A stretch of DNA of 64,000 bases from positions 1 to 64,000 of the forward strand of contig NZ_JAHWDP010000005.1 of assembly GCF_019312585.1 (NCBI RefSeq), in the 5' to 3' direction. Every line of letters starts with the position of its first letter. Position 1 is the stretch's first letter. This DNA is from Halomarinibacterium sedimenti. GTDB taxonomy: Bacteria > Bacteroidota > Bacteroidia > Flavobacteriales > Flavobacteriaceae. A program made the translations under genes and the position numbers. The notes beneath the pieces were generated by a model that saw nothing but the letters and a program-made list of their open reading frames with translations, searched no databases and had not been told where the DNA came from. Shown here one piece after another: positions 45,637 to 57,991 of this stretch.

Positions 45637-47409
45637 TTACATTCGTTCTGGAACTCCAATTCCTAACAGCCCAAAAGCCGATTTAATCACCTCTCCCACT
45701 GCTTTGGAAAGCGCTACACGGAAATTCTTTTCAGCTTCCGTATTTGCTCCAAATATTGAGATATTTTGAAAGAACGAATTGTACAGTTTTACTAAATCAT
45801 AGGTATAATTAGCAATTAACGCTGGGCTATAATTGGAAGCCGCCTCTTGCACTTTTTCTGGAAATAACTGAAGTTGTTTCAGCAACTCTTTCTCTTTATC
45901 TTCAAGCTTTAGATTAGAATCACTAAACGAAGCGGAGGTACCCGCTTTTCTTAATATCGATTGAATTCGCGCATAAGTATACTGAATAAAAGGCCCCGTA
46001 TTTCCTTGAAAATCAACACTTTCTTTGGGATCGAAGAGAATTCGTTTTTTGGGATCTACTTTTAAGATATAATACTTTAACGCCCCTAACCCAATAATTT
46101 TGTACAACTCTTCTTTTTCTTCTGTTGAAAGATCATCAATCTTTCCTAATTCTTCCGAAATTGCTCTCGCGGTATCTACCATTTCATCCACCAAATCATC
46201 TGCATCTACTACCGTTCCTTCTCTACTTTTCATCTTTCCAGAAGGTAAATCGACCATCCCGTAACTTAAATGGTATAGATTTTCTGCCCAGCTATAGCCT
46301 AGTTTTTTCAGGATAAGAAACAATACTTTAAAATGATAATCCTGTTCGTTTCCAACGGTGTAAATCATTCCGTTTACATCGGGATGATCCTTTACTCGCT
46401 GTATGGCTGTACCAATATCCTGAGTCATATACACTGCGGTACCATCGCTTCGCAACACAATTTTTTCATCAAGACCGTCTGCAGTTAAATCGCACCAAAC
46501 AGAGCCATCTTCTTTTCTATAAAAAACTCCTTTTTTAAGTCCCTCCTCAATATTATCTTTTCCTAACAAGTAGGTATCGCTTTCGTAATAATAACTGTCA
46601 AAATCAACTCCTATTTTTTTGTAAGTTTCTTCAAAACCTTCATATACCCAACCATTCATTTTTTTCCATAAGGCAACGGTTTCCTCATCCCCAGCCTCCC
46701 ACTTACGGAGCATTTCCTGAGCTTCATTTATGAGTGGTGCTTGTGCCTTGGCTTCCTCCTCAGTGTTGCCTTTAGCCTTTAATACTTCAATTTCCTTTTT
46801 GTATTCTTTATCAAATGTTACGTAATAATTTCCAACTAACTTGTCTCCTTTTAGGCCTGTAGATTCAGGTGTTTCACCATTTCCATATTTTTTCCAAGCC
46901 AACATACTTTTACAAATATGTATCCCTCGATCGTTAATGATTTGGGTTTTATAGACTTTTTTTCCTGAAGCTTTTAAAATTTCAGCGACCGAATACCCCA
47001 ACAACACATTTCGAATATGTCCTAAATGAAGCGGTTTGTTGGTGTTAGGTGAGGAATATTCCACCATCATGGCTTCGGTGCCTTGTGGAAGGATTCCAAA
47101 GGTTGAAAAGTCGGAAACAGTTTTGAAGAAATCTAAGTAATAAGCATCACTTAATACAATATTCAAAAACCCCTGTACCACATTAAATTTGGAAACTTCA
47201 GGAACATTTTCAATTAAGTAATTCCCAATAGCCTCACCAATTTGGACAGGATTTCCTTTTACAACACGAAGCATGGGGAAAATAACCACTGTGATATCCC
47301 CTTCAAAATCTTTACGTGTCGCTTGAAATTCAATAGTCTCTAAACTAGCGCTATATAAATTTTGAACAGCCGTTTTAATTTTTTCAGAAAGTGTTTCCTG
47401 TAAAGTCAT
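45637..47409 (-). CDS. argS: Arginyl-tRNA synthetase
   Basis: Charges tRNA-Arg. From the ATG at 47409 the protein has 590 residues. The class I signatures are HLGHIRNVLLG (HIGH) and the KMSKS-equivalent GKMKSREGTVV; the N-terminal Add-1 domain and the C-terminal DALR anticodon-binding domain (FPEKVQEAASNYSPALIANYTYDLVKLYN) are intact. The frame can be read back to a TTG-like start at 47439, but an exact TATCTTTG box at 47436-47429 lies inside that extension, so I take the shorter start. Confidence 0.97.
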   Translation of the reverse strand: MTLQETLSEKIKTAVQNLYSASLETIEFQATRKDFEGDITVVIFPMLRVVKGNPVQIGEAIGNYLIENVPEVSKFNVVQGFLNIVLSDAYYLDFFKTVSDFSTFGILPQGTEAMMVEYSSPNTNKPLHLGHIRNVLLGYSVAEILKASGKKVYKTQIINDRGIHICKSMLAWKKYGNGETPESTGLKGDKLVGNYYVTFDKEYKKEIEVLKAKGNTEEEAKAQAPLINEAQEMLRKWEAGDEETVALWKKMNGWVYEGFEETYKKIGVDFDSYYYESDTYLLGKDNIEEGLKKGVFYRKEDGSVWCDLTADGLDEKIVLRSDGTAVYMTQDIGTAIQRVKDHPDVNGMIYTVGNEQDYHFKVLFLILKKLGYSWAENLYHLSYGMVDLPSGKMKSREGTVVDADDLVDEMVDTARAISEELGKIDDLSTEEKEELYKIIGLGALKYYILKVDPKKRILFDPKESVDFQGNTGPFIQYTYARIQSILRKAGTSASFSDSNLKLEDKEKELLKQLQLFPEKVQEAASNYSPALIANYTYDLVKLYNSFFQNISIFGANTEAEKNFRVALSKAVGEVIKSAFGLLGIGVPERM

Positions 47410-47428
47410 ATTCCCATTTTTGAAGGGG

Positions 47429-47436
47429 CAAAGATA
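47429..47436 (-). promoter_or_regulatory. Promoter -7 box (TATCTTTG) of argS
   Basis: Exact TAnnTTTG on the minus strand, 19 bases before the ATG at 47409; it fixes the start codon. Confidence 0.65.
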
Positions 47437-47474
47437 CAAGAATTTTCAAGGATTAGTGCTCCTTAGCACTTGTG

Positions 47475-47681
47475 TTACTTTCTATTTTTCAAAAAAGCAC
47501 CTGCAATTAATGCCACAACACCAAGACCAATCATACCAAGTGTTTGGTTACTTAATCCTTCTTTAGCGCTAACCTCTAGGGGGCCCACATCCAAAACTTC
47601 TTGGGGGACAAATGCATTGTACAAGCCAAAGGCAATTAAAACAATACCAACAACTAGGAGAGCCGTTTTTAAGATTTTCAT
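47475..47681 (-). CDS. Small two-helix membrane protein, DUF3185-like
   Basis: A 68-residue protein with membrane segments at about residues 4-22 (ILKTALLVVGIVLIAFGLY) and 47-64 (LGMIGLGVVALIAGAFL) and a polar loop between (PQEVLDVGPLEVSAKEGL). Size and pattern fit DUF3185-type proteins; function unknown. A near-consensus box TACCTTTA lies about 26 bases before the ATG. It is upstream of argS on the same strand, but argS has its own promoter. Confidence 0.75.
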   Translation of the reverse strand: MKILKTALLVVGIVLIAFGLYNAFVPQEVLDVGPLEVSAKEGLSNQTLGMIGLGVVALIAGAFLKNRK

Positions 47682-47851
47682 ACTTGAATATTTTAGGTTT
47701 TCTTAAAGGTAGTTAATTATGAGTAGTATTTCATTAAAAATAATCTACAATAAAACGTTTAATTATTTTTAAGAATTTTTAAACAAATAATTCTTACATT
47801 CACTTGGTATTACAATGGAGGGTATGAATTAGTCTAGAAAAAAGCAGTAAA

Positions 47852-48283
47852 ATGATATTAAATGTGTCCTATAATAACAGAGAGGTTATCAAAAAAATAG
47901 ATACTATACTAGGAAAACCTTTTTCATTTAAAGAGCGTTTTAAAATGGGAGGCATAGGCTCACCAAAATTAATTATTAAAGAGACGAGTACTCATATCCA
48001 TAACTTGCTTATCTTGGATAATAATCGAAATGTATGTAATATAGAATTACGCCCAATGGGAATACTTGTGGGTTTTCGGTCTTTATTAGAATCGTATGCA
48101 TTAGTAATACCATATTATAAACTCAGTCTTTACAAAGGAAAAGCAGATGAATACTCCATTTATAGAGATAATTATTTTGTAAAAATTGAAGCCAAGGCAA
48201 AAGATAAAAGCATTCATAAGTTTATGACTCGAATATTAGAATATAAAAGTGATACTTCAACCACACGAATAGAAGATCTTTAA
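47852..48283 (+). CDS. Conserved hypothetical protein
   Basis: I do not recognise this 143-residue cytoplasmic protein; no signal peptide or membrane segment is evident. It opens with MILNVSYNNREVIKKIDTIL and contains a mildly hydrophobic central part (LVGFRSLLESYALVIPYYKL) that may fold as a PH-like beta domain. The next gene starts one base after its stop, so it is translationally linked to the SDR gene, the best clue to its role. Confidence 0.75.
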   Translation: MILNVSYNNREVIKKIDTILGKPFSFKERFKMGGIGSPKLIIKETSTHIHNLLILDNNRNVCNIELRPMGILVGFRSLLESYALVIPYYKLSLYKGKADEYSIYRDNYFVKIEAKAKDKSIHKFMTRILEYKSDTSTTRIEDL

Positions 48284-48284
48284 T

Positions 48285-49706
48285 TTGAAAATATTACTCA
48301 CAGGAGCCAATGGATATATTGGCATGCGTTTATTACCTGCTCTATTAGAGAAAGGGTTCGACGTTATTTGTTGTGTTAGAGATAAAAATAGAATTCCCTT
48401 AGATTCAGAAACCCAAAAAAGGGTCACTTTTTACGAAGTAGACTTTTTGAAAGAACCCCATATAAAAGACTTCCCTAAAGATATTGACATTGCATATTAT
48501 TTAATTCATTCAATGAGTGTTTCCACGACAGATTTTGAAGCTCTTGAAGCGAAGGCTGCTTATCATTTTAACGAATATATGGAGCAAACTTCTGTCAAAC
48601 AAGTGATCTATTTAAGCGGCATTATAAACGAGGATAATTTATCAAAGCATTTATCCTCAAGAAAAAAAGTAGAAGAAATTTTATACGAGGGAAATTACAA
48701 CCTTACCGTTTTAAGAGCAGGAATTGTGGTTGGAAGCGGAAGTTCCTCTTTTGAAATTATTCGAGATTTATGTGAAAAGCTACCCGTAATGGTTGCTCCT
48801 AAATGGTTAAAAACAAAGATTCAGCCTATAGCTATAAGGGATGTTATTGCTTTTCTTTCAGGAGTTATTTTAAATGAAAAATGTTATAATCAATCCTTTG
48901 ATGTTGGAGGACCAGACGTATTAACCTACAAGCAAATGCTTATGATTTATGCAAAAGTGAGAAAATTAAGATTGTGGATTATTTCGGTTCCCGTAATGTC
49001 ACCAAGACTATCCTCCTATTGGTTATATTTTGTTACCTCAACAAGTTATAAACTTGCGGTAAATCTTGTGGATAGTATGAAAATGGAAGTGGTTGCTAAG
49101 GATAATAAATTACAAAAAATACTAGGTATTACTCCCATTTCTTATGAAGAAGCCATCAAAAAAGCTTTTATAAAAATTGAACAAAATTTAGTTATTTCCA
49201 GTTGGAAGGACTCTCTTGTTGCTGGACGATTTAGCAATTTAAAAGGGTATATCCAAATACCAAAATACGGTTGTTTAAAAGATGAAAAGAAGATCAAAGT
49301 TTCTAATCCAGATAAAGTTTTAGAAAATATTTGGTCTATTGGTGGTACAAAAGGCTGGTATTATGGGAATAGACTATGGAAAATAAGAGGATTTATGGAT
49401 CAGTTGGTTGGCGGTGTGGGTTTACGCAGAGGTAGAACACATCCTAATAAAATATACGCAGGCGATGCTTTAGATTTTTGGCGAGTATTGTATGCCGATA
49501 AAGATGAAAAAAGATTACTCCTTTTTGCCGAAATGAAACTCCCAGGCGAGGCCTGGTTAGAGTTTAAAATAGACGATAAAAATGTGTTACATCAAATTGC
49601 CACCTTTAGGCCTAAAGGTTTATGGGGTAGATTATATTGGTATAGTGTACTACCCTTTCACTATTTCATTTTTGGAGGGATGATTCGGAATATAGCAAAG
49701 AGCTAA
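48285..49706 (+). CDS. NAD(P)-binding SDR protein with DUF2867
   Basis: A 473-residue two-domain protein. The N-terminal atypical SDR (Rossmann) domain has the nucleotide loop LTGANGYIGMRLLPALLEKG at residues 5-24 and YLIHSMS near 70. The C-terminal 170 residues (KGWYYGNRLWKIRGFMDQLVGGVGLRRG to the end) are DUF2867, a lipid/small-molecule-binding type domain. The substrate is unknown. The start is TTG at 48285: any later start would remove the nucleotide-binding loop. Its stop shares bases with the convergent CtlX stop (CTAA at 49703-49706). Confidence 0.9.
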   Translation: MKILLTGANGYIGMRLLPALLEKGFDVICCVRDKNRIPLDSETQKRVTFYEVDFLKEPHIKDFPKDIDIAYYLIHSMSVSTTDFEALEAKAAYHFNEYMEQTSVKQVIYLSGIINEDNLSKHLSSRKKVEEILYEGNYNLTVLRAGIVVGSGSSSFEIIRDLCEKLPVMVAPKWLKTKIQPIAIRDVIAFLSGVILNEKCYNQSFDVGGPDVLTYKQMLMIYAKVRKLRLWIISVPVMSPRLSSYWLYFVTSTSYKLAVNLVDSMKMEVVAKDNKLQKILGITPISYEEAIKKAFIKIEQNLVISSWKDSLVAGRFSNLKGYIQIPKYGCLKDEKKIKVSNPDKVLENIWSIGGTKGWYYGNRLWKIRGFMDQLVGGVGLRRGRTHPNKIYAGDALDFWRVLYADKDEKRLLLFAEMKLPGEAWLEFKIDDKNVLHQIATFRPKGLWGRLYWYSVLPFHYFIFGGMIRNIAKS

Positions 49707-50641
49707 TCTTCAGCTTTAGGCAAAAAAACTTCTGCCATCATACATCGTGCACTTCCTCCACCACAAGTTTCAATAGTTTCTAATTCACTACTTAAAATGG
49801 AACAATGCTTTTCAATGGCTCTCATCTGTTCTGGAGTTAAACTTTTATGGGCAGCTGTACTCATAACAAGGTAGCGCTTATCATTTGCTCCCAAAACCTG
49901 AAGCATATTTCCCGCAAATTGATACATCTGCGCTTCGGTAATTTTAATAATTTCCTTATTACTTTCTCGAAGTTGTTTCACTACTTCTTTTCGCTCCTTG
50001 GGATCATCTATGGTGTCTAAGCAAATCACACAAAAATTTTCTGCCAAACACATCATGACATTGGTATGGTAAATAGGTAATCGTTCCCCATTGACTGTTT
50101 GGTAGGCATTAAAAATAACGGGGTCGTATTCAAAATCTTCACAAAATTCTATAAATAAATCTTCATCGGCACGTGGTGATAATGCACAGTAGGCTTTTCC
50201 GTTAACTCTATCCATTAAAATACTGCCGGTTCCTTCTAAGAATAATCCTTCTTCTTCGGCAGTAGTATAATCCATAAATCCTTCAATAAGGAAACCCTCA
50301 GCTTCTAATCTATCCATAACCTCTTCTCTTCGTTCGCGTCGTCTATTTTCAGCAAACATAGGATATAATGCTACTATTCCATTTTCATGAAAACTTACCC
50401 AGTTATTCGGAAAAATAGAGTCTGGTGTGTCCATTAACAAGTCATCATTTTCAACGATCACATTTACCCCAACGGCCCTTAATTTTTCTACAAATGCGTC
50501 AAATTCTGCTTGAGCTTTTGCATTAATTTCAGCATTTTTAATGTCGATATCTTCTTGAAAATAGTTATTTACCGCTGTTTCTTCATTCATTCTGAAAGCC
50601 ACAGGGCGAATCATTAAAAGGGTGTTGGTGATTTGACTCAT
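49703..50641 (-). CDS. ctlX: Citrulline-utilisation hydrolase CtlX-like
   Basis: A 312-residue member of the guanidino-group-modifying (arginine deiminase/amidinotransferase) superfamily. Visible motifs: DSIFPNNWVSFH, EGTGSILMD, the catalytic histidine segment YHTNVMM and the C-terminal cysteine segment TCGGGSARCMMAEVFLP. CtlX-type proteins are linked to citrulline use. I begin at the ATG at 50641 (MSQITNTLL) rather than 50683; the extra 14 residues overlap an upstream near-consensus box TATTTTTA. A second, different family member is encoded at 52159, making a local pair. Confidence 0.87.
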   Translation of the reverse strand: MSQITNTLLMIRPVAFRMNEETAVNNYFQEDIDIKNAEINAKAQAEFDAFVEKLRAVGVNVIVENDDLLMDTPDSIFPNNWVSFHENGIVALYPMFAENRRRERREEVMDRLEAEGFLIEGFMDYTTAEEEGLFLEGTGSILMDRVNGKAYCALSPRADEDLFIEFCEDFEYDPVIFNAYQTVNGERLPIYHTNVMMCLAENFCVICLDTIDDPKERKEVVKQLRESNKEIIKITEAQMYQFAGNMLQVLGANDKRYLVMSTAAHKSLTPEQMRAIEKHCSILSSELETIETCGGGSARCMMAEVFLPKAED

Positions 50642-50735
50642 TAAAATTTGTTTTACAGACTGTAAAAATAGCTGTTTTTGCAATTGAATTTACCAATTCT
50701 TATAGGTAACTTAGTATTTAATTCACAATAATAGT

Positions 50736-51293
50736 ATGACCGAAAAACAAAAAATGCTAGCTGGCGAAATGTATGACCCCTTGGACAATGTACTATTTAA
50801 TGAGCGTGAACAAGCTAAGCTACTTTTTCAGGAAATCAATAGCCTAAACGAAACCCAAAAAGAGAGACGCGCTAAATTGATTTATAAACTGTTTGGGAAA
50901 GCAGGTAAAAATCTTTGGGTAGAGCCTCCATTTTATTGTGATTATGGATATAATATCACTGTGGGGAATCATGTTTTTTTTAACTACAACTGTTGTATTC
51001 TTGACGTAATGCCTGTAAGTATTGGTAATAATGTAATGATTGCTCCCAATGTGCAAATCTATACAGCTACACATCCTTTAGAAGCCAAGGCAAGAAATTC
51101 AGGGAAAGAATTTGCAAAACCTATCTCAATTGGAAATGACGTTTGGATAGGAGGTGGTGCTATTATTTGTCCTGGAGTATCGATTGGAAATCGGGGGGTG
51201 ATAGCTGCAGGTGCCGTGGTGACAAAAAATATTCCCGATGATGTTTTAGTGGGTGGAAATCCTGCAATAGTAATTAAGACAATTGAAAACTAA
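50736..51293 (+). CDS. Sugar O-acetyltransferase, hexapeptide family (maa/lacA type)
   Basis: A 185-residue acetyl-CoA-dependent acyltransferase with a left-handed beta-helix. The N-terminal Mac domain MTEKQKMLAGEMYDPLDNVLFNERE is followed by hexapeptide repeats (VSIGNNVMIAPNVQIY, ISIGNDVWIGGGAIICPGVSIG). The catalytic histidine is H113 in TATHP. Maltose, galactoside or related acetyltransferases share this architecture, so the acceptor sugar cannot be fixed. It is a single gene between convergent neighbours. Confidence 0.92.
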   Translation: MTEKQKMLAGEMYDPLDNVLFNEREQAKLLFQEINSLNETQKERRAKLIYKLFGKAGKNLWVEPPFYCDYGYNITVGNHVFFNYNCCILDVMPVSIGNNVMIAPNVQIYTATHPLEAKARNSGKEFAKPISIGNDVWIGGGAIICPGVSIGNRGVIAAGAVVTKNIPDDVLVGGNPAIVIKTIEN

Positions 51294-51299
51294 TTCCTT

Positions 51300-52112
51300 C
51301 TATTTATCATTTCTGAAATTATAAACGAAACCTAACCCATAAGCTGGCCCTTGAAATACGTTGCGTCCTGAGAGCACATAGGATAGAGAAACATAGGCTC
51401 CAATATTATTTGAAAAAGGCTTAAAAACAGTCCCTCCAACTTTTTGGTAATCAACACCAAATGCTTTAAAATTTTGAGGACGTGGCGTCCCTAAATAATC
51501 AATCCCACCAAATGAGTGCTGAAAATCATAATAAATATCATAATACCATGTTGATGAAGCCCGACCGGCTTTTATAACAAATGGGATACTATTGGGAACT
51601 TCTTCAAGTTTAAACGAATAGCCACTTTGTAAACTTGTAAACCAACCTGAATGGCATTGATAGTGAAATACACCTCTCACTTCAAAAATTGTTGCCTGTT
51701 GTCCAATATCATTTAATCCTCCAATACTATAATCACTTATTGGAGTTGAAAGCCCTCCTGCAAGACTAATTTCAAACTTTCCTTTTTCAAATTCTTTCTG
51801 AAAAACTTTATACTTTAAGAAAATTGAAATATCCTGAAAATCACTATTGTCATCACTCACAAGATATGGAATAGATACAGAGACATCAATGGTGTTTGTA
51901 ATTCCATAGGCTCCATATAAATTTCCATAAAAAAGACTTCTTGACAAGTCTATTTTTTCTCTTCGGGCAAAATAAGATTTCGTGTCTTCAAAGCCAAAAC
52001 CCAAAACTGCAGAGGCATTGCCCTTCCCTTTATAAAAACCATCTATAACGCCCTGTGAGAACACTTGGAAGGTGACAAAGAATATTGAAAATGTAAATAT
52101 CAACTTTCTCAT
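51300..52112 (-). CDS. Predicted outer-membrane protein, unknown family
   Basis: A 270-residue exported protein with a signal peptide to about residue 19 (QVFSQ). The mature chain is rich in alternating beta strands with aromatic ends (LFYGNLYGAYGITNTIDVSVSIPYL, AYVSLSYVLSGRN) and ends in GLGFVYNFRNDK, typical of a transporter-type barrel. It resembles flavobacterial proteins annotated as outer-membrane beta-barrel or transporter; the substrate is unknown. It follows the amidinotransferase-like gene by 46 bases on the same strand. Confidence 0.75.
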   Translation of the reverse strand: MRKLIFTFSIFFVTFQVFSQGVIDGFYKGKGNASAVLGFGFEDTKSYFARREKIDLSRSLFYGNLYGAYGITNTIDVSVSIPYLVSDDNSDFQDISIFLKYKVFQKEFEKGKFEISLAGGLSTPISDYSIGGLNDIGQQATIFEVRGVFHYQCHSGWFTSLQSGYSFKLEEVPNSIPFVIKAGRASSTWYYDIYYDFQHSFGGIDYLGTPRPQNFKAFGVDYQKVGGTVFKPFSNNIGAYVSLSYVLSGRNVFQGPAYGLGFVYNFRNDK

Positions 52113-52158
52113 AAGATGTAATTTATGAGGTAAGTCGGATGTTTTTAAAAAAATTACA

Positions 52159-53073
52159 TCAATCTCTTATTAAGGGCATGGTTGAGCAACGAAGTAACCC
52201 CTCTTGTTTGGCAATTTCGGCATAGGGAACTTCTTCAACTGTAAACCCTTCTTTACGAAGCCACGTATTTAAACGTGTGAAGTTTTTTTCTGAAATAACC
52301 ACTTCAGGAGAAATAGAGAAAATATTGCTATTCATATCGTACATTTCGTCCTTGGTGATATGAAAACAATTTTCTTTTCCGAAGAAATTCACCAACCATT
52401 CATATTCTTCCTCAATTAAAAAACCTTCTTTATGAATGATTGCCTTTCCTTTTCCAAGAGGCTGAAAACAACAATCTAGATGTAATGCATTTTCACGAGG
52501 GTCGAAATTAGATTTTTTTAAAGAAAACGACACCACTTTTTTATGCGGAAATATTTCTTGAAGGTAAACTACGGCCTCCATATTCGTTCTAGCTGTAATA
52601 TATTTTCGGTAATCTTTATCTTTAAAAGTACCCACAAAAATATAGTCTCCCCAAGGCATCACATCACCTCCTTCAATATGGGCATCTTCTGGAAACTCTA
52701 TAATTTTTGAATCATCTATCTGGTCAATAACGTAATCCAAAGCGTCTATTTCCTTAGATCGATCTTCCAAAATATTTCCATAAATAAATTTATCCTCAAT
52801 CACAAAAGCAATGTCTCGTGCAAAGATTTGATTGTAATCTTTTATAACGTCTGGACGATACACCGTAACTCCGTATTTTTTAAAAACCGCAGCCACGGCT
52901 TCCATTTCCTTCACCATATCTGCTTCTACAGGATAGGTTCCTGCTTTTATATGCTCTGCCGATTTTGGGTCATAAGCATCTTGAAGCTTTGGGGTAGGAC
53001 CATTACTTACCGCAGTTCCTAAAACAACCGCCCTAAGCCTTGATATTTCATTGTTTATATTCAATTTAATCAT
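52159..53073 (-). CDS. Arginine deiminase/amidinotransferase superfamily protein
   Basis: A 304-residue enzyme with the superfamily catalytic set: FARDIAFVIED, the EGGDV segment (HIEGGDVMPWGD), the catalytic histidine in ALHLDCCFQPLG and the nucleophilic cysteine C296 in LLRCSTMPLIRD. Such enzymes act on guanidino compounds (deiminases, dimethylarginine hydrolases, amidinotransferases). The precise substrate cannot be chosen here. It lies directly downstream of gltA, behind the gltA terminator, with a TATATTTA near-consensus box that ends four bases before its ATG. Confidence 0.88.
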   Translation of the reverse strand: MIKLNINNEISRLRAVVLGTAVSNGPTPKLQDAYDPKSAEHIKAGTYPVEADMVKEMEAVAAVFKKYGVTVYRPDVIKDYNQIFARDIAFVIEDKFIYGNILEDRSKEIDALDYVIDQIDDSKIIEFPEDAHIEGGDVMPWGDYIFVGTFKDKDYRKYITARTNMEAVVYLQEIFPHKKVVSFSLKKSNFDPRENALHLDCCFQPLGKGKAIIHKEGFLIEEEYEWLVNFFGKENCFHITKDEMYDMNSNIFSISPEVVISEKNFTRLNTWLRKEGFTVEEVPYAEIAKQEGLLRCSTMPLIRD

Positions 53074-53077
53074 ACCC

Positions 53078-53085
53078 TAAATATA
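53078..53085 (-). promoter_or_regulatory. Near-consensus -7 box (TATATTTA), possibly leaderless
   Basis: One base off TAnnTTTG; four bases separate it from the ATG at 53073. It lies in the T-run of the gltA terminator. Confidence 0.4.
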
Positions 53086-53113
53086 AAAAAAGCATCCGTT
53101 TTTTGCGGATGCT
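53085..53113 (-). terminator. Terminator of gltA
   Basis: Perfect 8-bp stem AGCATCCG (53091-53098) / CGGATGCT (53106-53113), with a T-run on the minus strand. Confidence 0.85.
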
Positions 53114-53133
53114 TAATATCTTTTAGCAATTAA

Positions 53134-54420
53134 CTATCTGTAATCAATATCTTTAAAAGCTCTTAATGTTTCTCCAATATAAATTTGTCTTGGACGACCA
53201 ATAGGCTCCTTACGCAAACGCATTTCTCTCCATTGAGCAATCCATCCCGGAAGTCTTCCCAAAGCAAACATCGGTGTAAACATTTCAACAGGGATACCCA
53301 TGGCTCTGTATATAATACCCGAATAAAAATCGACATTTGGATATAATTTTCTATCCACAAAATACTTGTCTTCCAAAGCTTCTTTTTCCAATCCTTTTGC
53401 AATATCTAATACAGTGTCTTCAACTCCTAAATCATCCAATAAAGAATCTGCTGCTTTTTTAATGATTTTTGCACGAGGGTCAAAATTCTTATATACTCTG
53501 TGTCCAAATCCCATTAAACGGAAAGGATCTTCTTTGTCTTTGGCTTTTGCCATATATTTTTTGGTGTCCCCATCATCTGCTTTAATAGCTTCCAGCATTT
53601 CTATAACCGCTTGGTTAGCTCCTCCATGAAGTGGCCCCCATAGTGCATTAATACCTGCTGAAAGTGAAGCAAACAATCCTGCATGCGAAGATCCAACTAT
53701 TCGCACTGTGGAAGTAGAACAGTTTTGCTCGTGATCAGCGTGTAATATTAAAAGTTTATCTAAGGCGTCTACCACTATTTTATTTTGAGCATATTCTCCA
53801 TGAGGTTTTTTGAACATCATTTTTAGGAAATTTTCTACATACCCCAAAGAATCATCTCCATAATCTAAGGGTAATCCTGCTCTTTTTCTATATGCCCAAG
53901 CGGTTAACACTGGAAATTTTGCCATAATTTTTACGATGGCACGGTACATATCTTCTTCACTATCCACATTTACCGAAGAAGGATTAAATGCTATTAATGC
54001 ATTGGTAAGGGATGATAAAACTCCCATTGGGTGTGCAGATGATGGAAAACCGTCTAAGATTTTCTTCATATCCTCTGCAACAATAGATTGCTCCCTAATA
54101 TCTTTATGAAACTTTTCAAGTTGTTCTCTCGATGGTAATTCTCCAAAAATAAGTAGGTATGCTACTTCGAGGAAATCTGCTTTTTCGGCCAGTTCTTCGA
54201 TAGCATATCCTCGATATCTTAGAATCCCTTTTTCACCATCCAAAAAAGTAATGGCACTTTCGCAAGCACCCGTATTTTTATATCCAGGATCATAGGTTAT
54301 AACCCCTCCCGTATTACTACGGAAACTGCTTATATCCACAGCTACTTCATTTTCTGTACCTTCTGTAATAGGGAATTCATACTTTTTCCCATCAATTTCA
54401 AGCGTTGCAATCCTTGGCAT
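53134..54420 (-). CDS. gltA: Citrate synthase
   Basis: Condenses acetyl-CoA and oxaloacetate, entering the citric acid cycle. The 428-residue length matches the large hexameric bacterial type. Catalytic features: HADHEQNCSTSTVRIVGSS, the catalytic histidine in WGPLHGGANQAV, the second in GFGHRVYKNFDPRA, and the substrate arginine region PNVDFYSGIIYRAMGIP. All are intact. It is transcribed separately from eno: a terminator lies between them (54551-54577). No exact TAnnTTTG box was found upstream. Confidence 0.97.
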   Translation of the reverse strand: MPRIATLEIDGKKYEFPITEGTENEVAVDISSFRSNTGGVITYDPGYKNTGACESAITFLDGEKGILRYRGYAIEELAEKADFLEVAYLLIFGELPSREQLEKFHKDIREQSIVAEDMKKILDGFPSSAHPMGVLSSLTNALIAFNPSSVNVDSEEDMYRAIVKIMAKFPVLTAWAYRKRAGLPLDYGDDSLGYVENFLKMMFKKPHGEYAQNKIVVDALDKLLILHADHEQNCSTSTVRIVGSSHAGLFASLSAGINALWGPLHGGANQAVIEMLEAIKADDGDTKKYMAKAKDKEDPFRLMGFGHRVYKNFDPRAKIIKKAADSLLDDLGVEDTVLDIAKGLEKEALEDKYFVDRKLYPNVDFYSGIIYRAMGIPVEMFTPMFALGRLPGWIAQWREMRLRKEPIGRPRQIYIGETLRAFKDIDYR

Positions 54421-54550
54421 AAATATATTTTGATTTATTAGGGTTATACTAGAAATGCTAAATTACGAAATATTACACGATTTTTTAACATCTAGCGCCA
54501 CTAGAAGTGGTTAAATAAAACTTAAATTAATGAGAAAGCAATTAAAATTA

Positions 54551-54577
54551 AAAAACCTGCGCTTATGCAGGTTTTTT
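54551..54577 (-). terminator. Terminator of eno
   Basis: Stem AACCTGC (54554-54560) / GCAGGTT (54567-54573) with flanking A and T runs, 22 bases after the eno stop. Confidence 0.85.
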
Positions 54578-54599
54578 AATTTTCGAAAATTTTCAAATT

Positions 54600-57987
<3,388 letters not shown>

Positions 57988-57991
57988 AATA

